From: Acanthacorydalis orientalis
Taxonomy: Eukaryota > Arthropoda > Insecta > Megaloptera > Corydalidae
Direction: 5' to 3'
Assembly: GCA_034766995.1 (NCBI GenBank)
Contig: CM068315.1
Coordinates: forward strand, 46,943,662-47,007,661
DNA length: 64,000 nt
Shown here: positions 1-12,099 of the stretch, piece by piece
How the letters are laid out: each line of letters opens with the position of its first letter
Position numbering within the stretch: the stretch's first letter is position 1
Program-made: the position numbers and the translations under genes
Notes under the pieces: model-generated
The model's input: the letters and a program-made list of their open reading frames with translations, nothing else
Told to the model about the DNA's origin: nothing
The model's database searches: none

Positions 1-857
1 TGATGTCAGTTGTTTTCCTATATTTTCTATGCGTTTCACTGCCTTTCTATGAGAAACAGTTTAATATAAACTGAAATTTAGTTCATATAAGAGCGTGCTT
101 TTATTTATATATATATATATATATATTTATTGGTATAAGTATTGTTCTACAATAATAAAAAAATGTAATTTTCATACAAAATAACCAGGAAATAACCGTT
201 TTTACACCATATATTTACTAAAAAATGTTTTAAGGACAGTTTAAAAAATAATACTGAAAAATAATATTAATAATAGTTTGCAGTTTGAAAAGTAATATTG
301 AAATTAAATTCTTTTTTTTTCAAAAACGTCGAAATCGAATAAATGAAAAGACTATTGATCTCGATGTAGCGTTTTTTGACAATCTTCTGAAAATTCATGA
401 ACATTTAACACCATAAAAGAAAAAATGACAATACATACATAATGTTCCGTAATGTAAGCAAGTATTTATAAAGAAAATGCAAATGGAAAATTTGTCACAG
501 GTCGATGCAAAAAATATGTTTACAATGAATGGCGAGTCAAGGAGGTAATTTTACACACCGCGAAGCACCACCTGCTTGAGCTTTTGTTAAAAATTAATGA
601 AATAGTTCACATTTTAGTCTATATTTCATATACATTTTTCACATTGTTATCATGAAAATCATCATTTGTGTACAAACGAGTCAGCAGGGGTTTTGTAAAA
701 AAAAATCTCCGAGTACACGTGCAAACGATCTTGTCGAATATCGTCAGGGTAGAACAGAACGTGATATTATAAATATTTAAAGCATTATATTTGTTCAAGT
801 TTTATGAATAGATTCTTTTTTATACTCACTTTGTATTCGTCTGCTAACACATCTATT

Positions 858-906
<49 letters not shown>

Positions 907-1221
907 TATGTACCCACATACACACACATGCTTGTATATATATATATATATACACTATATTAATGTTTATCAGTTCATATTTAAATAAGCAACTAACTTT
1001 ATTATACAAATTAAAGAAGTAAATTTACGAAATACGTAAATATGTCAGTTAATTGATGTTCTAGTATTTTTATTATTAAAATTATTATTTTTTTAATTAC
1101 TATGAAAAGTTATCAGTTATCAAAAAAATGTTAATACTATAAAATATAAACTTAGTATACTTAAATTAACATTGCGTTTTATGTAATAAAGTTTATTTTT
1201 CAATTTAACTGTAATTTATGA
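1..1221. other. AT-rich non-coding stretch
   Basis: No coding region or transposon recognised. It holds a short TA run near 108-127 and a longer one at 860-903, followed by a small CA/TA patch at 915-953. An open frame through 804-1022 is only the TA tract read as Ile-Tyr. Confidence 0.6.
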
Positions 1222-1796
1222 TTAGGTTGGTAGGAAAATAATTGCGTTTTTATTTTATAAATTCTAACCTTAATTTTTTTCAATGAAGATGTACTTTCGT
1301 CGCGTTCATGTTAATATCATTTTAAAGTGAATTTTTCAGTCTGTATTTTAGTAAAATCGACTTTGGTTTTATTATTCATTTTACTTTAAATTCGGCTAGT
1401 GAATTAAAAATGGGGAAAATAGCAAATAAGAGAAAATGTTTGTTCATTGAATTCAAAACGGTTGTTAAAGCAGCAGAACCTGCTCGTAAACAAAACGATT
1501 TTGTTATTAGTACTGTTAAGGATCGTACTGTACAATGGGGGTTCTAAAAATTTCATGCTGGAGACGAGAGCCTTAAAGATACAGAAAGTGGCGAGCGTCC
1601 TTCTTCAGTTCATAACGATCAACTGAAGATGTTAGTTGAATCAGATGTACGCACAGCAATTCGAGAGCTTGCACAAAATTTAAGTGTTAGTCATCCAACA
1701 ATTCTGAACGACTGAAAACAGCTAGAAAAATTGAAAAACAGAAAAATATATATGAATTTGATGATCATAAACCGCAATTACTTTCCTACCAACTTT
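1222..1796 (+). mobile_element. Family A mariner deletion derivative, copy A1
   Basis: About 575 bp unit bounded by inverted repeats: it opens with TTAGGTTGGTAGG plus ATAATTGCG and closes with the decayed reverse complement (CGCAATTACTTTCCTACCAA). These ends resemble those I know for cecropia-subfamily mariners (the Hsmar1/MADE1 type). Between them are a 5' leader and the first part of a mariner transposase; the catalytic domain is absent, because the helix-turn-helix coding region runs straight into the 3' terminal repeat. Full-length mariners are about 1.3 kb, so more than half is missing. The same architecture recurs in six other full-length or nearly full-length copies in this window. Confidence 0.85.
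1410..1762 (+). pseudogene. Mariner transposase N-terminal (DNA-binding) remnant in A1
   Basis: Starts at an ATG at 1410 and reads in one frame through the mariner N-terminal DNA-binding region. Recognisable blocks are FKTVVKAAEPARKQND, STVKDRTVQWGF, HAGDESLKD and RPSSVHNDQLK, then IRELAQNLSVSHPTILND. These correspond to the two helix-turn-helix motifs and linker of cecropia-type mariner transposases. Stops interrupt it: a TAA just after QWGF and a TGA after ILND. The three catalytic aspartates are not encoded, because the frame leaves the HTH region directly into the 3' terminal repeat. It cannot make a transposase; a truncated DNA-binding peptide would also be broken by the first stop. Confidence 0.8.
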
Positions 1797-1845
1797 ATAT
1801 CATATAACCGTTATATTTAGAGTTAAAATTTCACTTGCAATCATG

Positions 1846-2341
1846 TGTTAATGTTAATATCATTTTAAAGTGCGTTTTTTCGGTCTGTATTTTAATAACG
1901 TCGCCTTCGGTTTTATTATTAATTTTGCTTCAAATTGGGCTTGAATTAAAAATAGAAAAGAAGAAAATAAGAGAATTTTTTTGTACGAGTTCAAACTGGT
2001 AGTAAAGTAGTAAAAACTGCTCGTAAACTAAACTATGCTTTTGGTGTGGGTACCGTTAAGGTTTGTACGATACAAAGTTATGATATGGTTCTAAAAATTT
2101 CGTGCCGGGGACGAGAGCTTTAAAATAGAAGATCACAGGCTTCCTTCTCCAGTTTATAACGACCAACTGAAAGCATTGGTCGAATCAGAACCACGCACAT
2201 CAATTCGAGAGCTTGCACAAAAATTAGCTGCTAGCCATCAAGCAGTTCTGGACCACTTAAAATAGCTAGGAAAATCAAAAAAGAGAAAAATGTATATGAG
2301 TTTGAAGGTTACAAACCGCAATTATTTTTCTATCAACCTAA
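1846..2341 (+). mobile_element. Family A mariner derivative, copy A2 (5' end lost)
   Basis: Begins inside the family A leader (the block TTAATATCATTTTAAAGTGC shared with A1) without its 5' terminal repeat, and ends with the family 3' end CAACCTA at 2340. The coding remnant has ATA in place of the initiator ATG and an early frameshift, but blocks matching KTARKLNYAFGVGTVK and the SEPRTSIRELAQKLA region are readable. It lies about 50 bp downstream of A1 in the same orientation. Confidence 0.75.
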
Positions 2342-3107
2342 TATTCACTATTTTTTATAAAATTAAAACGAAATTTTAAACATAAGATTGCAAATAAGTT
2401 TAGAAATGTTTCTCATTTGTATACAAGTTAATAAATATATTTTTTAACATTTTCAATTATTCTTAAATCTTATTATTTGTTTGTAATTTAATATTATATA
2501 AATTAGATATATGAAACTGTCTAACAAAAAACTATAGTTTTTATTACTTCTACTTGAAACATGTGTAATGATTTTGAATATATATATATATATAGTCTAA
2601 AGAAGCTGAATGTATACTGTACTAGTATTTGTTATGTTCATAACTGAAAGTTAATAAATAAAATTACAATTACAATTTATATAGTGTTTCGGTTATTGAT
2701 TATATTTAAAGGCACTATATTATTGTAGTCTATACATTTCTATAAAGCTAATCTAGTTTAAATTGTTTGATAGCATGCGACAAATCGTATGAAAATATAA
2801 AATAAATCACTATTCCACACGATTAGTCACATGAGTAAAAAATGTTGCGCTAGACGATAAGTATGCACATAAGTTATATATATGTATATATATATATATA
2901 TGTATATATATATACACATACATATATAGACTCTTAACCCAATATTGAACTGTGTCAATTGCCACATTGGAAAAATATAAAATTCTTTTTATAATCCAAT
3001 TGTATATAAAGGCATTTTTTTCTTTTTGTTCTTATTTTCTCGTTGTTTCCCTCATTTGACAAGAGAGCAAAATTATTCGCACTAAGCTGATTTATATACG
3101 GACTAAA

Positions 3108-3139
<32 letters not shown>

Positions 3140-6100
3140 GATATTATATTAAATTCAAAGTTTGTTGAATCAAGAAAATACATTAATTTATTTTTTGAAT
3201 AGAAAAAGTCATACAAAATATTATATTTTTAGTTAAACTGTAACTAGAGTACAAAAATATGAATACTTTTGAAAACGTTTAAAAATGCTAATGAAAAACT
3301 AGAGTAAAATTGTTTTCATGGTAATAATTACAATGACTAAAAAACTTAAACGACTAATTATTATAATAGATAAAAAAATAATGATTAATTTTTTACAAAG
3401 TATTTTTCACAGCTTATAAAGAATAAAACATTCTCCTGATTTTTCCTTAACGAATCTTCAGTTATTTACTATTTTGAGGATGCGTTGAAGAAAAATATGC
3501 ATTATTAAAAATTAGAGCTGTATTAGAAAGATTGTTTTTTAAAAAAAAATATTTTTTCGATTTATTGTTGCTGTGATGATGCTGATATCGACAAAAATAA
3601 TGAAAAAATATCAATAGTCAGTTGTCTAATGCTCATTATTTAAAAAAAAAAAAATTATTGAGAGGGAAAAATTAAAAATGAATGTTCCCTAAATATATTG
3701 CTAAAAACAATATCGTAAAGAAATAATAATATATATTTTCCATACAATATTATAGTTAAAATGTTTCCTTCAAGTTTTATTCGAGATTAAAATTTGATTT
3801 TCTTCTCTCTATTCACGGATGTAAATATACGCACATATATTTTTATAAACTGTGTATATTTTCTTAATATTAGATATTTATTTTTTTTCCATAAAAAGCA
3901 TTAAATAGATTTTATCAGTCGGTTGAAAATTAATTTAATTTAAATGTACCTCTAATTAGAATTTTATGTTACTATGTTGTTATAAATTCAAACGGGGTTC
4001 AATTTAATACTTTTAGTACTTTATATTTTGATTCTGCGAAATACTCTGTTCGATATTTCATTAATGCTTTTGTACTTTCAGCATTCATCTATTTTGATTA
4101 GGTTTTGAATTAGGGATGATACAAATGGAAATAATCGAACGGTGTTTGAATTTATGTTTGGACATTGTTTCAAATTGTTACATTGTTAAAAACTTCAGTA
4201 ATTAATTTACAATAACATTTTATGTACAATTATGCATTCCATGCATGCATGGATGCAAATGTGTATAAATATATAGTTTTGTGTATATATATATATATAC
4301 ACACACACACACTTTCATATGTACTATTATATATGTATATATATATATGTATACACACACACACATTTGTCATAATATAAGTAAATGTTCTTACAGCAGA
4401 TGAATAAACTATAAATCAGAATTCATTTTTAAATACACTTTGTGAAAAGCTATTGGGAATATTTGAAGAATTTATTTTATAGGAATATTCTTAAATAACG
4501 ATTGAAAAATCGATTAAGAATCTAGATAATTTATGTGATGCATGTTTCCATGAATGGCTCTCTTAAATCTCTGTTTACAGAAAAATACTCTTCGAAGTAA
4601 TGTAATTTCCTTACGAGTGTCCTGAATAATAAAGACCATTCTTTGAATGAGATTGAATGATATTTATTGAAGTAACGGTTTTTAATGAAAGTATTCAAAT
4701 CTAATTACACAATGAACATCTAAATAAAATATTCAACAGTTACAATTTAACTTTGAATTTTTTGTTTCGGACGTTTTTTTCTTCAAGTAACTGTATTTTA
4801 AAGTAAGTTTAATTTTCATATAATTCAATTTATTTTCGAATCCAATCGTTTAAATAAGAATCTCACCCGTACACTTCGAATTCGTTTGCAATTGCCGTTG
4901 GACTAAGTTTAAATATTAAAACCAATTATGTTACTGTGTATTTGCACAAGTTGAACGAAGTTGATTTGTAGTACAGACCACAAGAGTATAGAAATAGTTC
5001 AATAAAACACTTGACCAGATAAGATAATGAGCAGATGTTTACATGTACGACGATAAATTGGCGAAGTTCTCTAGTAGACGTGCGTACATTTCAATTTAAA
5101 CATTGATTTATAGTAATTACATTTAAATTAGTTTAAGTTTTAGACAAAAAACATCAAACGTAGGAACTTTTTATTAATATTTATAGCTCGGTACGACGGT
5201 GTTCTTTTTTCTCGACAAATTTAGTGTTGAAAACAGAAAACGAATGTATAGCTTCCACTCTGAATATTTCTCATAATATTCTTGTGTTCTACGAGGATAA
5301 CAGAACAGAAATGTACGCAAGAAGGGCCTTATTTCGAACGGTCGATTATACGCAAGCGTTGAAACCTATATTAAAAAAGTATTGTTTCCTTTGTGTCACA
5401 CGTTTCCGTAAAAGTAACTTATTCAGCGTTAAAAGTATAAGCGTGAAATTAACTTTTGCATACAATAAATTTTACGTACCAACAGGTCTATATATGCAGA
5501 TTAATTAAAGTGTAAAATAAAACTTCAATTACCATGTAGGAATGATTTTGACAGAATATCGTAATATTGAACATATTTCCAGTTTTTCTCTTGATTACAT
5601 TTTTATTTGTTTTTAAAAAAATATTTTTTTTGAATAAATAATGGATTTTTCATGACAAAATTACTTTCATCTTCAAATTGCTTCCTTTAATATTTTTGTT
5701 CCGAGTGATGTTTAAGTATTTGTAATCTAAACCGTGAATGTAAATTATAAGAATTCGTATACGATTCAAATAAACTAACTCTGTACAAAAGAATATATAC
5801 TTCCATTAAAAATTGAATTTGATGAACAATTATACAAACTTACTCATATAAAATAGTATAACGATGTCAATATCAATAATTTTAAAACGATATTATATAA
5901 AACTTGTCATTTACATTATACATAATTCTGTAATGGATACCAGCAAATTATTTTCAAACAAGCTTTTCATAATATTGTAACGAATACTTTACATTGTCAA
6001 ATAATTACAGTTAAAATTTCAATACAAATTGGCTTTAAAATATAATAGTGTATCATATGTTTTTCGTTTCAAATTCGAAATTTTGGCACAAATTCAATAT

Positions 6101-6190
6101 TGTACTTGTACAGAGGTTCAAACCGTTGACATTATAATGCGATTTGTGAACCCGTTAACCTCTACACATTTTGTTACAATGCCAATATTT

Positions 6191-6239
<49 letters not shown>

Positions 6240-6411
6240 CTTGTGTATAAGAATGTATACAGATATATTAAAAAAAATCAAAATGTATTTTATTGTGTTT
6301 TTTTACTACATAAGTTAATTTAGTTGTATTTTTTAGAAATTATGTTATAAGAGTTCCACGTTATAGGAGTGCTATCGCAATTTTTGCTGCACGTTATATG
6401 TGGGTTAACTG

Positions 6412-6446
<35 letters not shown>

Positions 6447-7242
6447 AGATAGGTATACATGTGTATATATATAGTCTAAAATTAAATTTTCCTTCCAATT
6501 TTAATAACAGTGAATTAACTGAAGAAAAAAGCATTGTTTTTAAATGTAAGCTTCGTTTTTATATTACGCGAATTGTAAATATAATTAGATGTTATCTGTT
6601 CTTTAACCTTAATGATTAATAGAAATGATTTTACAAAAATATACGCATTGAATTACAAACACTGTTTTTTAAAGTGTGATGTAAAAATCGATAATAATAT
6701 TTCAGTATTGAAATATTTTCTTAATAAACAGTACTTATTATATTTATTTGTTTTTTTTTATCTATGAAATATATTGAAATTTTATTTGAGTTTATACGAT
6801 AGTTATTTACTAGTTCTTGTCATATGAATGACTTTCTTTAAACAGAACATATAATTGGAAATAGTTGAATGATTCGTCTTGATTGTAATAAAAGTTGAAA
6901 TATTTAAAAAAGAATTTTTTTATAAATGTATTTTCTAAAAACATATTAAGTCTATGTACATATGAGTAATTATTTTTAAAATATATATTTATTTATATAT
7001 TTAATGTCTTTTAGAAATTTACTTAAAGCATTTATTGAAAAAATAGAAGAACGTTATTTATAAATATTTTCAAATAATTAAATGAAAAGAGAAATTTTAT
7101 AATTTTCAGTTAGTAGTATGATGAATTTCTACAAAAAATCCCTTTATTTCTCAATATTTGTTTTGTGTCTTTTAAACCATGATCAAAATATGCTATTTCG
7201 AAAGTTTTATTCTACTAAATTTTAATCTGATAAATGTATATA

Positions 7243-7295
<53 letters not shown>

Positions 7296-7427
7296 TAAGC
7301 TTTGTTAATTATCTGTTGTTCAAAATAAGCGTTTGTATACAAGTTTTATTTGCTTTGACTAGCGGCACTTTTTTATTTTATTCTCAAAATAAATGCACAA
7401 ACATGTAACATACATACATATATATGC

Positions 7428-7464
<37 letters not shown>

Positions 7465-7650
7465 TGTTCATATATAGTTGTCTCATAAAGTATTCTGTAA
7501 ATTAATGATGAATTCATTATTGGAAAATTTTCAAAAGAACTTATATAACGGAATATGATCTGTGAACTTTTATTGAAAAAAATACAGAATATTTTATATT
7601 TCTAGTGAAAAAATGATTGGAAGCCGTTAGGAATAAATTGTGTATATATA
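2342..7650. other. Long AT-rich stretch without a recognised gene
   Basis: About 5.3 kb with no transposon or protein similarity that I recognise. It contains TA or mixed TA/CA tracts near 2579, 2878-2930, 3109-3134, 4279-4365, 6194-6230, 6411-6437, 7245-7292 and 7440-7464. The part around 5030-5520 is somewhat less AT-rich and is listed separately. Confidence 0.55.
5311..5508 (+). CDS. Unrecognised small ORF, doubtful
   Basis: The open frame extends upstream to 5224, but the first ATG is at 5311, giving about 65 residues that begin MYARRALFRTVDYTQALKP and end GLYMQIN. I recognise no domain. The predicted peptide is basic, with no signal peptide or membrane segment. The surrounding 5030-5520 is less AT-rich than its neighbours, and a pyrimidine-rich run ending in AAATTTAG lies just upstream of 5224, which could be a splice acceptor. 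It might be an internal exon of a host gene, or chance. Confidence 0.12.
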   Translation: MYARRALFRTVDYTQALKPILKKYCFLCVTRFRKSNLFSVKSISVKLTFAYNKFYVPTGLYMQIN

Positions 7651-8053
7651 CAGGGCCGTGTTTAGACTAGGTGTCGCGTTTGGGTCACCAATAAAATGCC
7701 ACCAGTTCCCCCAAATTTTGTCCAAATGAATCAAGAGAAATCCGTTACTGTTGGTAATTTGTAAACATTTCAGATAGAAAAAAAATTTAGTGATCACTAA
7801 AAAATTCGTAAAATTTTCCATTCATTTAATTTATTTAAAAAATGTAAATTATGAAATTCTGTTACACGAATTTCGAAAACAAAACTTGAGCTACAAAAAT
7901 GTTTAGATTTAATTTATCATTTAACATTTGAGCTACTTGTAAATCGAAATTATGATTGAAAATAATATTTCTAGCTTTTCGAAATTTGCCGCTCCTCAAA
8001 ATTTTCCACCCTGGGCAGTGACCCATGTTACCCCCTGGCTAAATCATACACGG
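7651..8053. mobile_element. hAT-like non-autonomous element (MITE), candidate
   Basis: The left end reads CAGGGCCGTGTTTAG; the reverse complement of the right end reads CCGTGTATGATTTAGCCAGG, giving imperfect terminal inverted repeats that share CCGTG, TTTAG and a later GGGTCAC. The CAGGGCCG start is typical of many hAT-family ends. TA-rich octamers lie on both sides, compatible with an 8-bp target duplication but hard to prove in such sequence. The ~400 bp interior has no transposase similarity. The outer CCCTG is missing from the right end, so the copy is old. Confidence 0.4.
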
Positions 8054-9033
8054 TATATATAATATTTATATATATATATATATATTGTTTTTTTTTATGA
8101 AATCTAACTTTAAAATTAATAAAATCTTCCGAATCACAGTTACAGATGAAAGAAACAAGAAAAATGAAAAATATAAGAATGCAATATGATCTGTTATTTT
8201 TTTAGTATTTTAAGACTATTTTTGCATAGTTTAGAACAACTCTTGAGAATTTATATTATCTTACAAATTCTTAATAGTTACAAATTTAATTTTCATGGAA
8301 ATAGGAATTTATTAAAAAATATATTAAACGAGCAAATGTCATACGGCTGAAAATATTGTATCGTAGACAATATATTGGAAAATTGATTTTTAAAGGTATA
8401 TACACCACATATGAACTTGTAAAATATGTATATAGTACAGTCGTTTCATTTCTGAGAATCGGAATGTATACTGAAACGTTAATGATTTGAAGAATATACG
8501 GGTGTTTATAATTATCGAATATTTCTTAGAAGAATTAATTTAAAAAACATTTAAGTCGATGATTTTTAAAGAAATTTTTATTATAAATAAATATTGTGAT
8601 ATCATTTTATTAATATGGTACTTTTTATAATAATAACAATTTTTATAAATATGCAAAATATTCCTTTATCGATATTGAAATCAAAGAACAGTGACTTTGT
8701 TATAACAATTTAAATCAAGTTTTATCCATAATAGATGTCATCCTTACGACATTTCACAGTAATGTATGAATATTAGACCTTTACTCAAACATATTCACAT
8801 ACTAATAGTTGCATGTCTCAGTACCTATGACATAGAATTTTAACTAAACTAACTTTTCAATTAACATTGAAAATAAGAAAAGAAATTGTTTTTAAAACAA
8901 TTCGAATTATGCTGGAAAAACAAACGGATTAATTATAACCACATATATTGGGTCTAGTGGATTACGCTACTGTGCAGCATGAACTTGGGCTCTGCAAGAA
9001 ACACACCTGATCTACAGTGGTCCATCAACTTGT
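8054..9033. other. AT-rich stretch, nothing recognised
   Basis: TA tract near 8066-8085, then unique AT-rich sequence. About 80 bp at 8950-9033 is less AT-rich (GGGTCTAGTGGATTACGC and following) and differs from the mariner remnant that follows it; I cannot assign it. Confidence 0.5.
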
Positions 9034-9137
9034 TAAAATAATGTTAACATGAAAGCAATGAAATGACATTTTCATTGAAAAAAATTAAAGTTAGAATTTA
9101 GAAAACTAAAACCGCAATTATTTTCCTACCGACCTAA
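9034..9137 (-). mobile_element. Family A mariner, 5' end fragment A3
   Basis: About 100 bp matching the 5' terminal repeat and leader of family A in reverse orientation; it ends AACCGCAATTATTTTCC plus TACCGACCTAA. The rest of the element, including all coding sequence, is missing. The break is near 9034. Confidence 0.75.
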
Positions 9138-10638
9138 TGAAATATTTTCCATAATTCTTTCTATACATTCCTTCTTCGATTTTATAATTGCAATCATATT
9201 TATTAACGTTAAATGTGATAAATATTATTTGATAAAATTTCCATATTAGATATGCATTGTATGACTTATCCAGATATAATTTCAATCAATCTTCTTTTTA
9301 CTAATCTAATCCATTTCGGATCTTTTATTATTTTAGTTTTGCTATGAGATTACAATATCTATTTAAATTAAACGAATAGCTTTTCTATATGTTTCGATAT
9401 TGTACATCAGATGAAATCTTAAATATTACATTCACTATTCCACTAAATGTGTAGTTAGTTTTATACAAGCTTCCTTTTACGTTTTTCAATACTGTTAAAT
9501 TTTTAACTAGTAGATACGTATTAAACGTTTTCAAATTATGAAATGTACATTTTTCAATTTACTTTAAAAATTGTAGGTAAATCAAGTGTAGTAACACGTA
9601 TAACAATATTTTTTTTAAATAAATATTCATTTTAATCTGAAACGTATAAACTCTTATTTAACTTGACTTTGAATCAATTAACAGCTATTAATATGAATTC
9701 CACTTTCAAGTATTAAAATAAAATAACCAAAAAGTGTTAAGATTTGAAAAGAACAATAAGTAAAAATCAATATAAAATCGACTATTTTTGTTTGCTTTAT
9801 TATATTTTTGTCATTTGTTAATGTTCTTTCTTAATATCATAATAATAACAAAAATATTTTTTAACGGTTATTTTCAGAATAAAATTAATACTTATCGCAT
9901 ATTCTCCAATGGAAATGATTACAGAATGAAAGAATGTTGTCATTACTTCTCAAGTTTGTTTGAAAATTAAATGTTAAATCATTTCTTTTATAAAATTTTC
10001 TTCTTTGATTTTCTGTTGTAAAACGATTATTTTTAATATTTTTTTAGGTTTTATAAAAATGAATAAAATTTATAATAAAGTAAAATTAATTTATTACTTC
10101 TTAAAATATAAATTAATGCAATCTTCAGTTGCACCATAAATAATACAACCATCGATATCATTTATTAGTATTTTTTTTTTATATATATACATATATATTT
10201 ATTTATACATTTGTATAGTATATACATCAAAGCTTGTTTATATAAAAAATATACACAAACCACGTAACTAATATCTCTGATGGCTACATTCATATTACGT
10301 TACGGTTTTAATTAAATTTAACTCTATTATATGATACATTTTATCGTTTATATGTATTATAAACGAAATATAAAAATGTATTTTTTTTTTAATATTGTTA
10401 CATGATATCATGAATTTGTATAATGCCTTCGAGGTAATAAATTTGATTTTCTGTATCAACATGTTTTGATAATGCCCTGTTTATTTTTCAACAACATATT
10501 GTATTGATATTTTTGAAACAGTTTCAGTTCATTTTCAGCTATAATAAAGTAAAATATTTTTATGACAGTTTGTGTAAAAAAATCGTTTATTCTCTACACA
10601 AATCTATATATAATATACATACACACAGCATATACATA

Positions 10639-10674
<36 letters not shown>

Positions 10675-11228
10675 TTATAATTAAAAAACTTTTATAGACA
10701 CTAGTAATAATAGATTCTAAAAAAATGAATACAAAGTATAATATTAAGTTTTATATTAAAGTTAGTAAGCTAATACATTGTTCGTGAGAAACAAGTATTC
10801 GTCGAAGTTTTATAAAATAAAAAATAGTTCGAATAGTCATGTATATTAAGTTTTAAATATAAAATTAAACTTCTATTATTAATTGCTGAGAAATGTAATA
10901 AATTTTTTCCAAAAATTAAAGAGTATATTTCTATTTATTTCACACTTACGACTGATAGAATCATGTTTATAACATTTTTTTAAATTGTATTTACTATCAT
11001 GATAAGCAAAAATGATAGAAACTGTGATCAGATTGGATTAATTAATGCCGTAATATCTCTGATATTTATAAATTCTGAAATATAACTTTCCAAAAACATC
11101 TACTTTTAATACATTTTAATATGATTATTAAGAAAATTAATTATTAGATTTTTTAACGAACATAAATCGAATTTTTAAATAAATACATAATATTTCATGT
11201 TATTGTAAACTTAAATGAAAATTAAATG

Positions 11229-11272
<44 letters not shown>

Positions 11273-11539
11273 GTTTAATGATTTAAAAGAAATGAATCGT
11301 TATGTTGCAAGAAAAAAAATTTTGAAATTAAGTGCGAAGTTGTATGGTATGTGAGTTATAAAATAGATTTTTATTTCAGATTATTTTTATCTATCATAAC
11401 TTTTAACGTAGAGAAATATATGTAAAACACAGCTGAAATCACTACATTAATATGGATTTTAATTTAAACTTGTTTATACGCTTAGTATAGAATATTTCTT
11501 TGTATATAAATATTAGTTATTATTATATATTATATAGTA
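9138..11539. other. AT-rich stretch, nothing recognised
   Basis: No recognised gene or transposon. Longest TA tracts are at 10643-10671 and 11230-11269. An open frame at 9788-9970 is AT-rich, hydrophobic and without any recognisable motif; I treat it as chance. Confidence 0.55.
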
Positions 11540-12099
11540 TTAGTTATTAGAAAAATAATTGCGATTTATCCACTCATTTGGAATATTTTTTGATTTTTCT
11601 AGCTGTTTTAAGTGGTCTAGAACTCTTGTATGATAAAATCCTAACTTTTGTGTAAGCTCTCGAAATGTTGCTCGTGGTTTTGATTCAAATAACGCTTTCG
11701 TTTAGTCGTTATGAACTGAATAAAGAAGCCCGCGACCTTCTTTACCTCAAAGGCTCTCGTACTGGCACGACATTTTGGAATTATCATTGCACCGTACATT
11801 CCTTAACAGTACTCACACCAAAAGCATCGTTTAGTTTACGAGCAGTTTATATTGCTTTACCACCCGTTTTCAACTCATAAAAAGTTACTCTTATTTATTT
11901 GTTTTCCATCTTTAATTTAATAGCTCAATTTGAAGTAAAATTAATCACAAAAATTAAGTATATGTTACCAAAGTATAGATTGAAAAATGCACTTTAAAAT
12001 GATATTGATATGAACACGATGAAATGACACTTTAATTGAAAAAAAATAATATTAAAATTCAGAAAACAAACATCACACTTATTTTCCTACCAACCGAAT
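11540..12099 (-). mobile_element. Family A mariner derivative, copy A4
   Basis: About 560 bp, inverted relative to A1. Both terminal repeats are present in mutated form (left TTAGTTATTAGAAAAATAAT, right reading TTTTCCTACCAACCGAA). On the minus strand the transposase start corresponds to an ATG at 11910, but the frame is broken at once (stops after MENK and after KAI) and again later by a frameshift. Readable blocks include TARKLNDAFGVSTVKE. No catalytic domain. The open frame on the plus strand here (11665-11880) is antisense to this remnant. Confidence 0.85.

Noticed and set aside
8950..9030. tRNA-like start (GGGTCTAGTGGATTACGC) just before mariner fragment A3
   Set aside because: No B box and no plausible cloverleaf follows, so neither a tRNA nor a SINE can be supported.
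11665..11880. A 71-codon plus-strand frame
   Set aside because: Antisense to the HTH remnant of mariner copy A4.
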